In this document: one piece after another, positions 32,174 through 42,141 of the stretch
Layout: the number at the start of each line of letters is the position of its first letter
Numbering within the stretch: the stretch's first letter is position 1
Assembly (NCBI GenBank): GCA_963575745.1
Contig: CAUYUJ010017653.1
Span: 20,001-67,500 of the forward strand
DNA length: 47,500 bases
Direction: 5' to 3'
Source of the DNA: Prorocentrum cordatum
Taxonomy: Eukaryota > Sar > Dinophyceae > Prorocentrales > Prorocentraceae
The notes under the pieces: model-generated
Told to the model about the DNA's origin: nothing
Databases searched by the model: none
What the model saw: the letters and a program-made list of their open reading frames with translations, nothing else
Position numbers and translations under genes: made by a program

Positions 32174-33803
32174 CTGGCCCCCGCCGGCAGGGGGTGGGAG
32201 ACAGTCGGCGGTCCTTGCCCTGCGGCCACGACGAAGATCAAGAAATGGTCCACCAGAGAACTCTGTGCCAGCTTCCTGGTCACCCCTTCCGCAGACGATG
32301 TGCCAGCGACGCGCAGAGAGCCTTGTGCATGACCAGGGGGCCGAGAAGCTGGGCCAACTTGCCAGTCCTCCGATGTCGCGACTCGTCAGTAGGGGCTCTC
32401 GACCACTTCCCCTGGGCCATTTGTCTGTCCTGGGTCGTTTGCTGACTGCCCCCTGGCCCCGAAGATCGCCCCCTACGGATGAAACACATGTCATACTACA
32501 AATGGATATTTGTTTCGAGCTGCCGGATTCTGATGTACTGGAGGCCGCCGAAGAAACACCTGCTCAACCTCACTCCCCCCTCCCTGAGAATCCATCGTCC
32601 ATTGCAGGGAGGCGGAGCAAAGAGATTTCAACACCGCCCTGCCGCCAGATGAATACTCGCTAATAGGGGCTTGCTCCAGCCGAACCTCAGGCTCCCTTGG
32701 GCGAAGTCCTCCCTTGACCCTGGGCCACTACTTCTCGGCTCTGCCTCTTTGACGACGTGCGCGATTTTAACGGAGCTCCTTAAGCTGGCCTGGGGTCGAA
32801 AAACCGCTACATCGTATGCGCATAGCCAGCAAGCACTTGGTCGGCAACTAGAGGTAGGCCGTCTGCACACATCCTGGGCTGGGCCGTTCAGTCTGCCATA
32901 CACATCGCGAGCTCTTGTCACGCCTCCAGGCAGAAACAACAACAACAAAGAAAAAAAGGCGCAACTGTGCCCAGCCGGCTCCACCTCTCCACCTATGCGG
33001 AGCGGCCTAGCAAGGGAGATGACGGCCTCAGTGGGCCATGTAAACAGCAGGACCGTCTGTTTTTTGTTTACCGCTTTCCAAGAATACACATGTATGATGA
33101 AAACGAGAAATAAAAACGATTCGCTGAAACGGTAACGAAAAAAGTTCACCAAAACGGCCTGGCCAAATCGGGGATCCGAAGGACGTTCGGAACCCGTTCG
33201 AAAACGGCTCAGATTCGGGAACTCAAATGTGATCTGGACCAGGGCCACACCAGGAGACAAGAGAACGGTCAAACAACAGCGCCAACAAAAATGAGGCGCC
33301 AGAGAAGGTAAAATCAACTGAAACTAGACCCGCGTACCACAACAACTGCCCTTCTCGTTCCAGGGCCCACTAAGACGCGACGGTACATCCTTCAGATCAA
33401 GCTTCGGCGGGGAGGGGTGACGCCTGACCGCGAGCCTGGCCTCACGCCTGGAGACGCGAACTCTGCCCCTCCACGCGCTCGGTCTCAGCCACAGGGGAGG
33501 TCAGGGAGCGTCGGCCGCGTGGGCTTTCGGCTCGGGCGCTGCAGGAGAGCCTGTGCCAAGTGCACGAATCACCGGGCCCGCACAAGGCCTCACCGTGAAA
33601 CACGACTCGCACACGTTCAGACAGTCACCGTGGCCCTCGAAGGGAGATCACGCCCTCCCTCGGCGTCGGCGACGTGGCGCCGGCCTCGGGGACCTGCCCG
33701 CCCAACGAGCTGAGGGGCGCGTGGGACTTCCGAACTTTCGAGCTCCGTCGCCCAGTCGCCTCGTAGACTTTTAGATCCCTGGCACTTCGGAACTTGGGTC
33801 TTG
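32174..33803. other. Upstream of exon A: no exon recognised
   Basis: The exon carrying S1 is expected on the minus strand above 32173. I searched by eye for a hydrophobic segment ending at an AG/G site and found none I could defend. 32628-33317 has an open minus-strand frame without a recognisable domain. Confidence 0.4.
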
Positions 33804-33954
33804 GTCGGGCGTGTCCTCCCACAGGCGGAGTTGGGACGAAACATACAAACACGGAAAACAGATTCCAAAAATATTCAAAAATACAATGACAATCGTCGCC
33901 ATCCCATGTTTCGACTACTTGAGAATATTCCTTCTGTAGAGGGACACGCCCGAC
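33804..33954. mobile_element. MITE-like element, GTCGGG family, copy 4
   Basis: 151 bp. Left end GTCGGGCGTGTCCTCCCACA, right end CTGTAGAGGGACACGCCCGA plus C. AT-rich core (CAAAAATATTCAAAAATACA). The cleanest copy in the window. Confidence 0.8.
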
Positions 33955-34115
33955 TTCGACCTGGACCTCTGGGGCTCTACAGAGCTGCGCCCTCGGGCCG
34001 CTCGAGGACTCTGGGCCGCCTCGCCGGTCTCTTCCGAGCGAGCACCGCAGTTTCCCGCCGCCCGCTGCCCAGGAAGGCCCTCCCTCGGGGTCCAATAGAG
34101 GAAGGAGAACTATGC

Positions 34116-34229
34116 GCACACACACACAACACACACACACAACACACACACACAACACACACAACAGACACACACACACACACACACACCACACACACCA
34201 CACACACCACACACATACATACACACACA

Positions 34230-34289
<60 letters not shown>

Positions 34290-34346
34290 CACACACGCAC
34301 ACACACACACACACACGCACACACACACACACACACACAAACACCG
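34116..34346. repeat. CA array with CGCA interruptions
   Basis: CACACAA and ACACACC units, then GCAC units (34229-34277), then CA again. Confidence 0.95.
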
Positions 34347-34627
34347 ATTTTGGCCAGGCCCATCCCGAGCCCAAGGTCGGTGCGTACGCCCTCCTGCCTT
34401 GGCCGTGCAGGTATATACCGATCCTGGGTCGAGGATAGGCCTCGCCAAGATCGGTGCATGTGCCTAGTTCTCTTCAATCCACGAGGCGGCCCGATGCCCA
34501 CGCTGGGTTCCAGCTCGGCCCCACCTCGCTTGCGGGACCGATTCCATCGCTCCGCCTCTCCGCCTCCAGGCTGGGCGCCTGCGGCCTCCGAGAACGCCGC
34601 TTTTGGCCAACTCCACCGAACAACTGG

Positions 34628-34800
34628 ACCACACACACACAAACACAAACAACCACAGATATCTACATACATATATATATATATATATGTATATGTATGT
34701 ATATGTATATCCACATATATATGTGTGTAAATATGTATATATACATAAATATAGACGTGTATACATGTATATCATATGTATCAATGTCTTATGTGTCTCA
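34628..34800. repeat. CA then TA/GTATAT-rich array
   Basis: ACACACAAACACAAAC run followed by TATATATATG/TATGTATA stretches, the most AT-rich part of the window. Confidence 0.85.
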
Positions 34801-35617
34801 TCATATTCGGTACCCTATGTGTCCCTTGGGGCCCTGCCTTAACTGCTTCCCGCTTCGCGTGCGGCATCATCCTGGGTACACGTAGACATTCTCAGCGCCG
34901 TACCGGCCAACGCTCCGGGGCCCAACGGTGACGATCCAGGGGCCAGCCGTGGCCTCGAGACGAGCCCGAAACACGGCTCCAGCCCAGACATGGATCGGAT
35001 GATGCCCGGACAGCGCTCGGGCCTAAAACGGAAATGTTCGTGCCGGGCCTTCCTGAGTCTACTCCGAGTTTCTGAGTCGGCGTCGGGGGGGCGCCACCCC
35101 CGCCGACAGCCCCACATCGACCCCCGTCGCGGGCAGCCACCGCGCGCCGAAGGCGCTCCGACCCCCGTCGCGGCGCGACGACGAGGCGAGGTTGACCCCC
35201 GTCGGGGGCCCCCCCACGCTTGCTCAGAAACCCAAGGAGTATCTGTGGCCTCCCCTTGGCCCACTCGCAGGCCCTCTTGGGAGGTCTCTAGGCCGCCTGC
35301 GGGCGAGTTGGAACGGCACTGGCGCCCTGGGCTCTCCGCGGGGAGCTGCGGGAAGCCCCCCCGGCCTTCTTTCGGCATAGCTCAGGCCCGTCGCGGGGCC
35401 ATCTTCGGACCTTCCGGTGAGAACTGAGAAGGGCAGGCGGTGGCTGCGAAGCATCCCCGGACATCGAGCATCGAGAGTGGCATCATGATCACGTCGTACG
35501 ACAGGAGAACCAAGGAGGCGACTTCCCATGCGGTGCGCACGCCGCTGTCAGGCCGCAGTACGATGCGCTCCTCTAAGCTTCGCCGCCTGGGTGATTCCGC
35601 TGATGCTCATTAGTATT
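34801..35617. other. No feature recognised
   Basis: GC-rich, with several GACCCCCGTCG.GG-type short repeats at 35105-35215. No gene recognised. Confidence 0.45.
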
Positions 35618-35806
35618 AGAAGGACCCCTAACCCTTCGGGGCTGGACCAGAGTTAGGGGGCCCAAAACATTAGGGATAGGAGGTCGCTCATGCAGAGAAC
35701 GCAAACCAAACCGCGCAGATCAATTATCCCCGGTGCAAAAACGGGAACCTAAGTGAGGCCACGTCTCCACAAAGCTACCAGGGTCAGGGGCTCTGCTGTC
35801 CTCGAT
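35618..35806. mobile_element. Dispersed element, uninterrupted copy of the 6843-8242 element
   Basis: Begins AAGGACCCCTAACCCTTCGG and contains ACGGGAACCTAAGTGAGGCC and AGGGTCAGGGGCTCT. These match the left and right outer parts of the first copy. Confidence 0.65.
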
Positions 35807-36140
35807 GGACGGCGTTTTTTTTTTTCTGCGCCACGGCAATGCGCAGAAGAAATCAGAAAACGGTGCCGGCGCGCGCGCGCTCCCCCCACGCAGGCCAGCC
35901 TCGGACGAACCGGCACCTGGCTGCGAAGGGGGGCGGCGCAGAAGAGCTCAAGCAACGGCCTATCCTCGATGGACGGCGATGGTGATTATGACGAGGAGGA
36001 GAAAGGCACGGCCGCGCCCCTCGATCCCCCCCGCGCGTGATCTTTCTCGAGCCGCACCGATCTCTGCGAGGAGTAAGGGGCCCGAGAGAGGTGTCCTGCA
36101 AGAGAATGCCGGGCGGCGTGCCTCTTCCTCGCGACCCCCT
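35807..36140. other. No feature recognised
   Basis: A short duplicated phrase, TCCTCGATGGACGGCG, occurs at 35797 and 35962. Otherwise unassigned. Confidence 0.45.
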
Positions 36141-36305
36141 TGAAGGGGCCCCAGGACACACAAATAAATACACAGAAATAAAAGGATTCCCCATATTTTC
36201 CCATATTTTCTGGGTTTCTGTCTTCCCCCCCACTTCCCATATTTTCCTATATTTTCTGGGAAATCGAGGATTAATTGTGTCTGTGTGTTTTTTCCCCTCC
36301 TGAAT
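36141..36305. mobile_element. MITE-like element, CACACAAATAAATA family, copy 1
   Basis: About 165 bp. Left end TGAAGGGG..GGACACACAAATAAATACA; internal doubled CCCATATTTTC; right end GATTAATTGTGTCTGTGTGT and TTTTTTCCCCTCCTGAATT. The ends are imperfect inverted repeats (CACACA/TGTGTG, AGGGG/CCCCTCC). Confidence 0.7.
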
Positions 36306-36308
36306 TAA

Positions 36309-36485
36309 GTCGGGCGTATCCCTCTACAGGAGGAGTATGCCAAAATGGTAAAAAAAAAAAAAAAAGCAAACAAAAAAAAAAAACATCTGGGGCGGTGTTT
36401 TAGAAGTTTTGCACATCTGTTGGATATGCTTTGGCTATGGCTGGTCTTTTCGTGCAGCATCCGCCTGTCGGGGGACACGCCCGAC
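36309..36485. mobile_element. MITE-like element, GTCGGG family, copy 5
   Basis: 177 bp. Left end GTCGGGCGTATCCCTCTACA, right end CGCCTGTCGGGGGACACGCC with CGAC. Contains a poly-A stretch at 36349-36384. It starts three bases after the preceding element. Confidence 0.75.
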
Positions 36486-36898
36486 CTAATGCTCAAAGTG
36501 CCCCTGGCCACAGGTGCCTCCAGGATTTTCCAAGGAGGCCCCCACGGCCTCCAGAGCACCCCCCGTCACGAGGCCCAGAGAGCACGCCAGAGGAGCTCCC
36601 AAAGGTTGGGCGCGACAAGCTGGGGGGGCACCTTGGGCCTCAGAGGCACCTCCAGCAGCCCCCGGCCCTGGGACCCTTTCGCAGAGCGAAACATACTCCA
36701 AGAATGCTCAAAAGCGTGTCCAAAGACAACCCCTCGTCCACGTGCCATTTTTGTGGACTACGTTTGCCCATTCCTCCTGCAGCGGGACAGGCCCGACCCG
36801 ACTTCCGCAGCCCCCGACCTTTGGGACCCGGGCGCTGGCCTTCCTGCGTGATCGGCCAGGGGGGCCCGTTGTCGGGCCCTGGGGCCACCAGCCATTGC
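36486..36898. other. Unassigned, with a possible solo GTCGGG-family end
   Basis: CTCCTGCAGCGGGACAGGCC with CGAC at about 36773-36796 matches the right end of the GTCGGG family, but no left end is visible. No gene recognised. Confidence 0.45.
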
Positions 36899-37063
36899 TG
36901 AAGGGGAATTGGGACACACAAATAAATACACACAAATAAAAATGTCCCCCATATTTTACCATATTTTCTGGGTTTTTGTCTTCCCCCCCACTTCCCATAT
37001 TTTCCCATATTTTCTGGGAATCGCCGATTAATTGTGTCTGTGTGTTTTTTCCCCTCCTGAATT
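36899..37063. mobile_element. MITE-like element, CACACAAATAAATA family, copy 2
   Basis: About 165 bp, nearly identical to 36141-36305 from GGACACACAAATAAATACAC to CCCCTCCTGAATT, in direct orientation. Confidence 0.75.
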
Positions 37064-37600
37064 GCTTGGAGTCCCCGAAGCGGTGCGGTGACCTCCCGCG
37101 CGGCGACCTCGAAACCCCCCAGGACCTCACCGCACGGTGGTCCGCCACCGCACGACGTTGGGGCATCGGAGGCCCCTGTCGCCCGAGACGTCCTCCCAGA
37201 CCCCCTCGAGTTATGAAAAAATCACGACGGGAGGTTTTTCATAATTTTTGGCCTCTGGGGGCCCTTACCGGCCCTCGGGACCGTCAAAAAACGACTCGGG
37301 ACGAAGAACCGGTCCCGGGGAAAGGGTCCAGAACGCTGGGGGTCGACGTCATGAAAAATTCATGACGTCGGGGGTCTGGGCTCGGAGAACGACCCGAGTC
37401 CCAAAAGCCGTGCGGTGACCCCGAATCCCCACCGACTCACCGCAAGGTGTGGTCACCACCCCACCGGGCCCCCGACATTGAGCCGGGACGAGAGAACCGC
37501 CCCCCGGGGACGGGGTCCAGGCCTTTGGGGCCCGCGGGAGGAGAACGGCAGGAGTGAGCGAGCGGGAACTCTGAGGACCTGATTTCGGAGCGAGCTCTCC
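37064..37600. repeat. Imperfect duplication with a palindrome
   Basis: GTGCGGTGACC..CTCACCGCA occurs at about 37084 and 37411, and CGGGACGA.GA.AACCG..CCCCGGGG at about 37285 and 37483. 37345-37369 is a near-perfect palindrome: GACGTCATGAA, AAA, then its complement. Confidence 0.6.
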
Positions 37601-37989
37601 GACCAAGATGCCATGCCTCTGGTTTGCGGCCCGGATCGCTCCTGGCGGCCCCCGGAGCTAGAACGCTGCCTCCAGGCTCTGAAAAAGGATGAGCTACGGC
37701 AGGGCGAAACAATCAGTGGACACTCCCCCGCTTCCCCAAACTCAGAGTTGGCACGCGCGGGGGAGACTGCGGTCGAGGTGCAACTCATCAGACCCACCGC
37801 CAACTTTGAACATTGGGGGGAGCGGGAAGCGTTGACCGATGAACGTGGCATGCGTGTTCCTTGTTTCTCCCAACCATCCTGTGGTGTTGGGTCCTCGTTT
37901 TGAAGAGACGGTCCCCGCGTTCCTTTCGTCTTCTCCTCTTCTCCTCCTCCTCCCCCTCCTCCCCTCCCTCCTCCTTATTCCATGCGATT
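37601..37989. other. No feature recognised; TCC run near 37930
   Basis: Single-copy sequence with a short TCC run at 37928-37975 leading to the 99-bp array. Confidence 0.45.
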
Positions 37990-39445
37990 CACCCACCCAG
38001 TACAATGTTTCGTGGCCCCATAGGGAGCTCCACAAAAGCCCCCAGTGGGACCGCCCGCATGCGTCCCCCACACCCAATTTGGCATTTTCGACCAACCAGC
38101 ACAGCGTTTCGGCCCCCTGAGGAGCTCCACCGAAGCCCCTAGTGGGACCGCCCGCATGCGTCCCCCACGCCCAATTCGGCATTTTCACCCGCCCAGTAGA
38201 ATGTTTCGTGGCCCCATAGGGAGCTCCACCGAAGCCCCCAGTGGGACCGCCCGCATGCGTCCCCCACACCCAATTTGGCATTTTCAACCAACCAGCACAA
38301 CGCTTCGCGGCCCCGTAGTAAGCTCCAACGAAGCCCCCAATGGGACCGCCCGCATGCGTCCCCCACGCCCAATTTGGCATTCTCACCCACCCAGTAGAAT
38401 GTTTCGTGGCCCTGTAGGGAGCTCCACCGAAGCCCCCAGTGGGACCGCCGGCATGCGTCCCCCACGGCCAATTTGGCATTTTCACCGACCCAGTACAACG
38501 CTTCGTGGCACCATAGGGAGCTCCACCGAAGCCCCCATTGGGACCGCCCGCAAGCGTCCCCCGCACCCGATGAGCATTGTCACCCACCCAGTACAGCGTT
38601 TCATGGCCCCGCAAGGAGCTCCACCGAAGCCCCCAGTGGGACCGCCCGCATGCGTCCTCCACGCCCAATTCGGCACTCTCACCCACCCAGTACAACGCTT
38701 CGTGACCCCGTAGGGAGCTCCACCGAAGCCCCCAGTGGTACCGCCCACATGCGTCCCCCCACGCCCAATTTGGCATTTTCACCCGCCCAGTACAGCGCTT
38801 CGTGGCCCAATAGGGAGCCCCACCGAAGCCCCCAGTGGGTCCGCCCGCATGCGTCCCCCACACCCAAGTTGGCATTGGCACCCACCCAGTGCATCGCTCC
38901 GTGGCCCCATAGGGAGCCCCACCGAAGCCCCCAGTGGGACCGTCAGCATGCGTCCCCCGCACCCGATTTGGCACTGTCACCCACCCAGCACAGCGCTCCG
39001 TGGCCCCATAGGGAGCTCCACCGAAGCCCCCAATGGGACCGCCCGCACCACCACGCCCAATTTGGCATTTTCACCCACCCAGTACAATGTTTCGTGGCCC
39101 CATAGGGAGCTCCACCGAAGCCCCCAGTGGGACCGCCCGCATGCGTCCCCCACAGGGAGCTCCACCGAAGCCTCCAGTGGGACCGCCTGCATGCGTCCCC
39201 CACACCCAACTTGGCATTTTCACCCACCCCTTACAACGCTTCGCGGCCCCATGGGGAGCTCCACCGAAGCCCCCAATGGGACCGCCCGCGTGCGTCCCAC
39301 ACGCTTCATTTGGTATGTTCACCCACCCAGTGCAGCGTTTCGTGGCCTCATAGGGAGCTTTACCGACGGCCCCAGTGCTACCGCCCGCATGCGTTCCCCC
39401 CCCGCCCAGCGCAGCGCTTCGTGGCCCCATAGGGAGTTTCACCGA
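37990..39445. repeat. Tandem array, unit 99 bp
   Basis: About 14-15 units with GGGACCGCCCGCATGCGTCC spaced 97-99 bp, TTTGGCATTTTCACCCACCC and CCATAGGGAGCTCCACCGAA. One unit is cut (about 39150). As 99 is 33 codons, several frames on both strands stay open for hundreds of codons, each giving a 33-residue repeat. Confidence 0.9.
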
Positions 39446-39988
39446 AGAAGATATTCACAATTGCGGTACCCACAACTTCATATGGTTGGGTCTTTCGCCA
39501 GGATAGTTGCCCGAGGCCTGTAGCATCGGTCTGTTCGGTTCAAAACATCAGGGGTCTAGGATCCCGTGCCGAGTCCAGTCGTGGACGCGAGGGCCCTCCA
39601 AGCCACTCGAAGACCCAGCTCGGCGGAAAACTTCGAGCGTTTCTCGAAGGCTTTCGAACGTGCTTCGAACCCCTTCCAAACAGCCGTCTGCTGTGTGGGG
39701 AGAGCCCCCGCGAAAGATCGGAGGGTGCGGCCTCCTCGTGTGGCCGCTGAAGTCGCGGTCGATCTCCACGAAATCGGCCGCGACACCTGTCGGTGGGACG
39801 GAACAGGAATCCCTGAAAACATCGGAAGACGGGCCCTGCACACCCCGTGGCCCTCACCGTGACGGAGCTCGCTGACTTGCCATGTCGCTCGGACGCCCCT
39901 TCCCCATGCACGCTGCGGCTTCGCGCGTGGATTGTTCGCACGATGATCCGGGATGCTTCTCTCGGCTATACGCAAGAATAACCCTGGG
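39446..39988. other. No feature recognised
   Basis: Single-copy sequence, open on the minus strand without a recognisable domain. Confidence 0.45.
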
Positions 39989-40139
39989 TAAGAGTGACCT
40001 CTGCTGCGCGACTTTTTGGGGGGCCGCGGGGGGACCAAACCTTGGCGCGCAAGCAGCTGCTGCTGCTGCTTCGTTTTCAGCCATCTGGGGACCCATCTGT
40101 GCCCGCACCAGAGGTCACTCCGGCGACAGGTCACTCTTA
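39989..40139. mobile_element. MITE-like element, AGAGTGACC family, copy 2
   Basis: 151 bp. Starts TAAGAGTGACCTCTGCTGCG, ends with the complement of TAAGAGTGACCTGTCGCCGG. Doubled AGAGTGACC/GGTCACTC sub-repeats at both ends, as in 16666-16809. Confidence 0.7.
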
Positions 40140-40902
40140 CGTCTAGTCGATTCTCGATGGCCCTCGCCGAGAAACGAATGCACCCGTCCGAGCGATGCCG
40201 CGCCAGAGGAGAGGCTGCACAAGCGTTGGCGTTCGCAGGTCCGCGCCGGTCGGCGCAGGGCCCGCCTCCCCGGCGCAGGGGCGCCAGAGGCGAGGGGGCG
40301 TGGGGAGGCTGGGGCCCGCGCCGGCCCAAGAAATCCGCGCGGACCTTGGAACGTTTTGTTCTTGTTTGTCATGGGGCATTTTTTTTCCAGCGCAATTTTG
40401 GGAGGAGAAGGGGGAAAGCTGAGGGGACGAAGCGGGCGAGGGCGAAACATCTGTCCATGGAGTGTTCCGGGACTCATGATCAAGATCCGCAGCTCCGGTG
40501 GCCCGCAGAAGTGTGGACGGCTCTGTTTTTGCTGTTCCTTTGCGGCACTCGGCCTCCGGAAGCGAGGTTCGGGCCCAGCGGGGCCATCAACAAGACACGA
40601 TTCTGGCCAAACCTCGAGGCGGATTGATGTTTCGAGCCCCGGCGCTCTGCAAAGACTTCGGCCTCCAGGGGCCGCTTTCGAAGCTCACGGCGATCAAGCG
40701 TGATGCTGATACGAACAACAAGCGGATTGGAACAAAAACACTACGTCGGCGCTCTCTGGCTTCTCGTCGACCCTGGGCAATTTTCCGACGGCCCCAGGGC
40801 CCTAGAAGGTCATCCACCGCGACGGGAACGGCGGGACAAAAATACTCCTGCCCCCATTGCCTTAGGTTGCAAATGCTGTCTCAGGGGCTACTGTAGGCAG
40901 GG
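40140..40902. other. No feature recognised
   Basis: GC-rich single-copy sequence. Nothing supported. Confidence 0.45.
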
Positions 40903-41072
40903 TACAGTCAACCAGAGGATGCGCGGTAAGAATGCAAGGGCCTTGGAGGGCCACTTCGAAACTTTTCGAGCGGGGCGCGGCCAGCGAAAGCGGCCAAGGA
41001 CGGGCCGAGGAGGCAAGGATGCAAGGGTACCCTTGGGAAGGCTGCCCATCCTTACTGTGCGGGTTGACTGTA
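40903..41072. mobile_element. MITE-like element, TACAGTC family, copy 2
   Basis: 170 bp. Starts TACAGTCAACCAGAGGATGC, ends with the complement of TACAGTCAACCCGCACAGTA. Same core as 25638-25814. Confidence 0.75.
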
Positions 41073-41166
41073 GCTGTAAAGGAAAAGACGAAGGAGCAGG
41101 AGGGAATCGAATAGTGGACGGGGAAGGATGAAGAAGATATGAGGGAGTGGATTTAGCAGGACGGGA

Positions 41167-41340
41167 AAATCACCACAGCCACTGCTTCTTGTTTGCGCCG
41201 CCTTCCAGCCGGCCGAAAAAGAAGCAGTGGTTGTGGTCATTACCCCGGTGCCAAGCTTCACGACAATGACCACACCCGCTGATTTGTTTCTGCTGGCTGG
41301 AAGGCGGCAACAAAAGAAAAGCAGTGGCTGTGGTCAGTTT
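41167..41340. mobile_element. Foldback element with nested inverted repeats
   Basis: About 174 bp. The left arm (ACCACAGCCACTGCTTCTTG ... GCCGCCTTCCAGCC) pairs with the right arm over about 45 bases. A second inner pair (CAGTGGTTGTGGTCATT / AATGACCACACCCGCTG) lies between them. No coding capacity. Confidence 0.75.
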
Positions 41341-41514
41341 CACGTCCTGTAGATTTGGCAGGGTGACGAGGAGCGACCGCAACGAATGAACTCGTGGGAC
41401 GGCGCGGCAGCGAGCTGGAGGCCATTGGCGGCCTTCGCAGCTGCCAGGCTTTTGTCGTGAAGTGTGAGTGTGCTGGGAACGCTCACGCGTTCATCATACT
41501 CTGCCTTGAGCTTG

Positions 41515-41640
41515 TGATGCATATATATATATACGTATATACGTACAGGTATATATACGCATACAAATACAAACACATTTGCATATACATATACAGATAC
41601 ATTTACATGTTTATAGATATGTGTGTATACGTAAGCGGGC
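41515..41640. repeat. TATA/TACATA-rich array
   Basis: ATATATATATACGTATATAC followed by ACATATACAGATACATTTAC-like units. Confidence 0.85.
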
Positions 41641-42111
41641 GCGGGAATACTCTCGCTCTCCATGCCCAGCCCTAGGAGAGTAGTGGGGGAAGCGGGCAAG
41701 TGGCTACGATGGAGCGCAAGCAGGTGAAGCAAGCAGGGGCAGGAACTGTAGTGGCTGAACTCGTCACATGCTCGGAAGGAGGAAGGAGGAGGAGGAGGAG
41801 GAGGAGGAGAGAGCGCATGAAGAAGGAGAAGGAAGGTTCACCTCTCCCTTCTCCACCGCCCGCTCCTCGTCCTCCTCCCTCCTCTCTTCTCCTGCCCCTT
41901 CCCTCAGGAAGAGCAACCCGGCGAGCATCCGCTCAACCCGCCCGCTGAACTTGAGAGAGGCCGCAGCAAATCAGGACCCTTCCTCTCCGTCTAGAGACCT
42001 CCCAGAAGGGGTCGGGAAAAAACGAAATCCGAAAAACTCGCCACTTTGCAGATGCATCGACGACGTCGGCGATGCAGGGGCGACGTCCGCGTGGATCGAG
42101 CTCCACATCGA
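41641..42111. other. No feature recognised; small GGA run
   Basis: GGA run at 41778-41812. No gene recognised. Confidence 0.45.
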
Positions 42112-42141
42112 GCCGCATCGCCGATGCATCGGCGATGCGGC
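42112..42141. repeat. Perfect 30-bp palindrome
   Basis: GCCGCATCGCCGATG followed directly by its complement. Related CGATGC and GACGTC words lie just upstream. Confidence 0.85.

Noticed and set aside
31490-32332. 280-codon open frame on the plus strand
   Set aside because: It is antisense to exon A, which has clear channel homology; the plus-strand reading has no recognisable domain.
33440-33600. Candidate upstream exon on the minus strand ending GTGGAG/GGGC
   Set aside because: Shares TGGAGGGG with the exon A acceptor region, but the open frame is out of phase and contains no S1-like hydrophobic segment.
37742-38980. 412-codon minus-strand open frame and several plus-strand frames
   Set aside because: Products of the 99-bp tandem array; open in several frames at once, no start context or domain.
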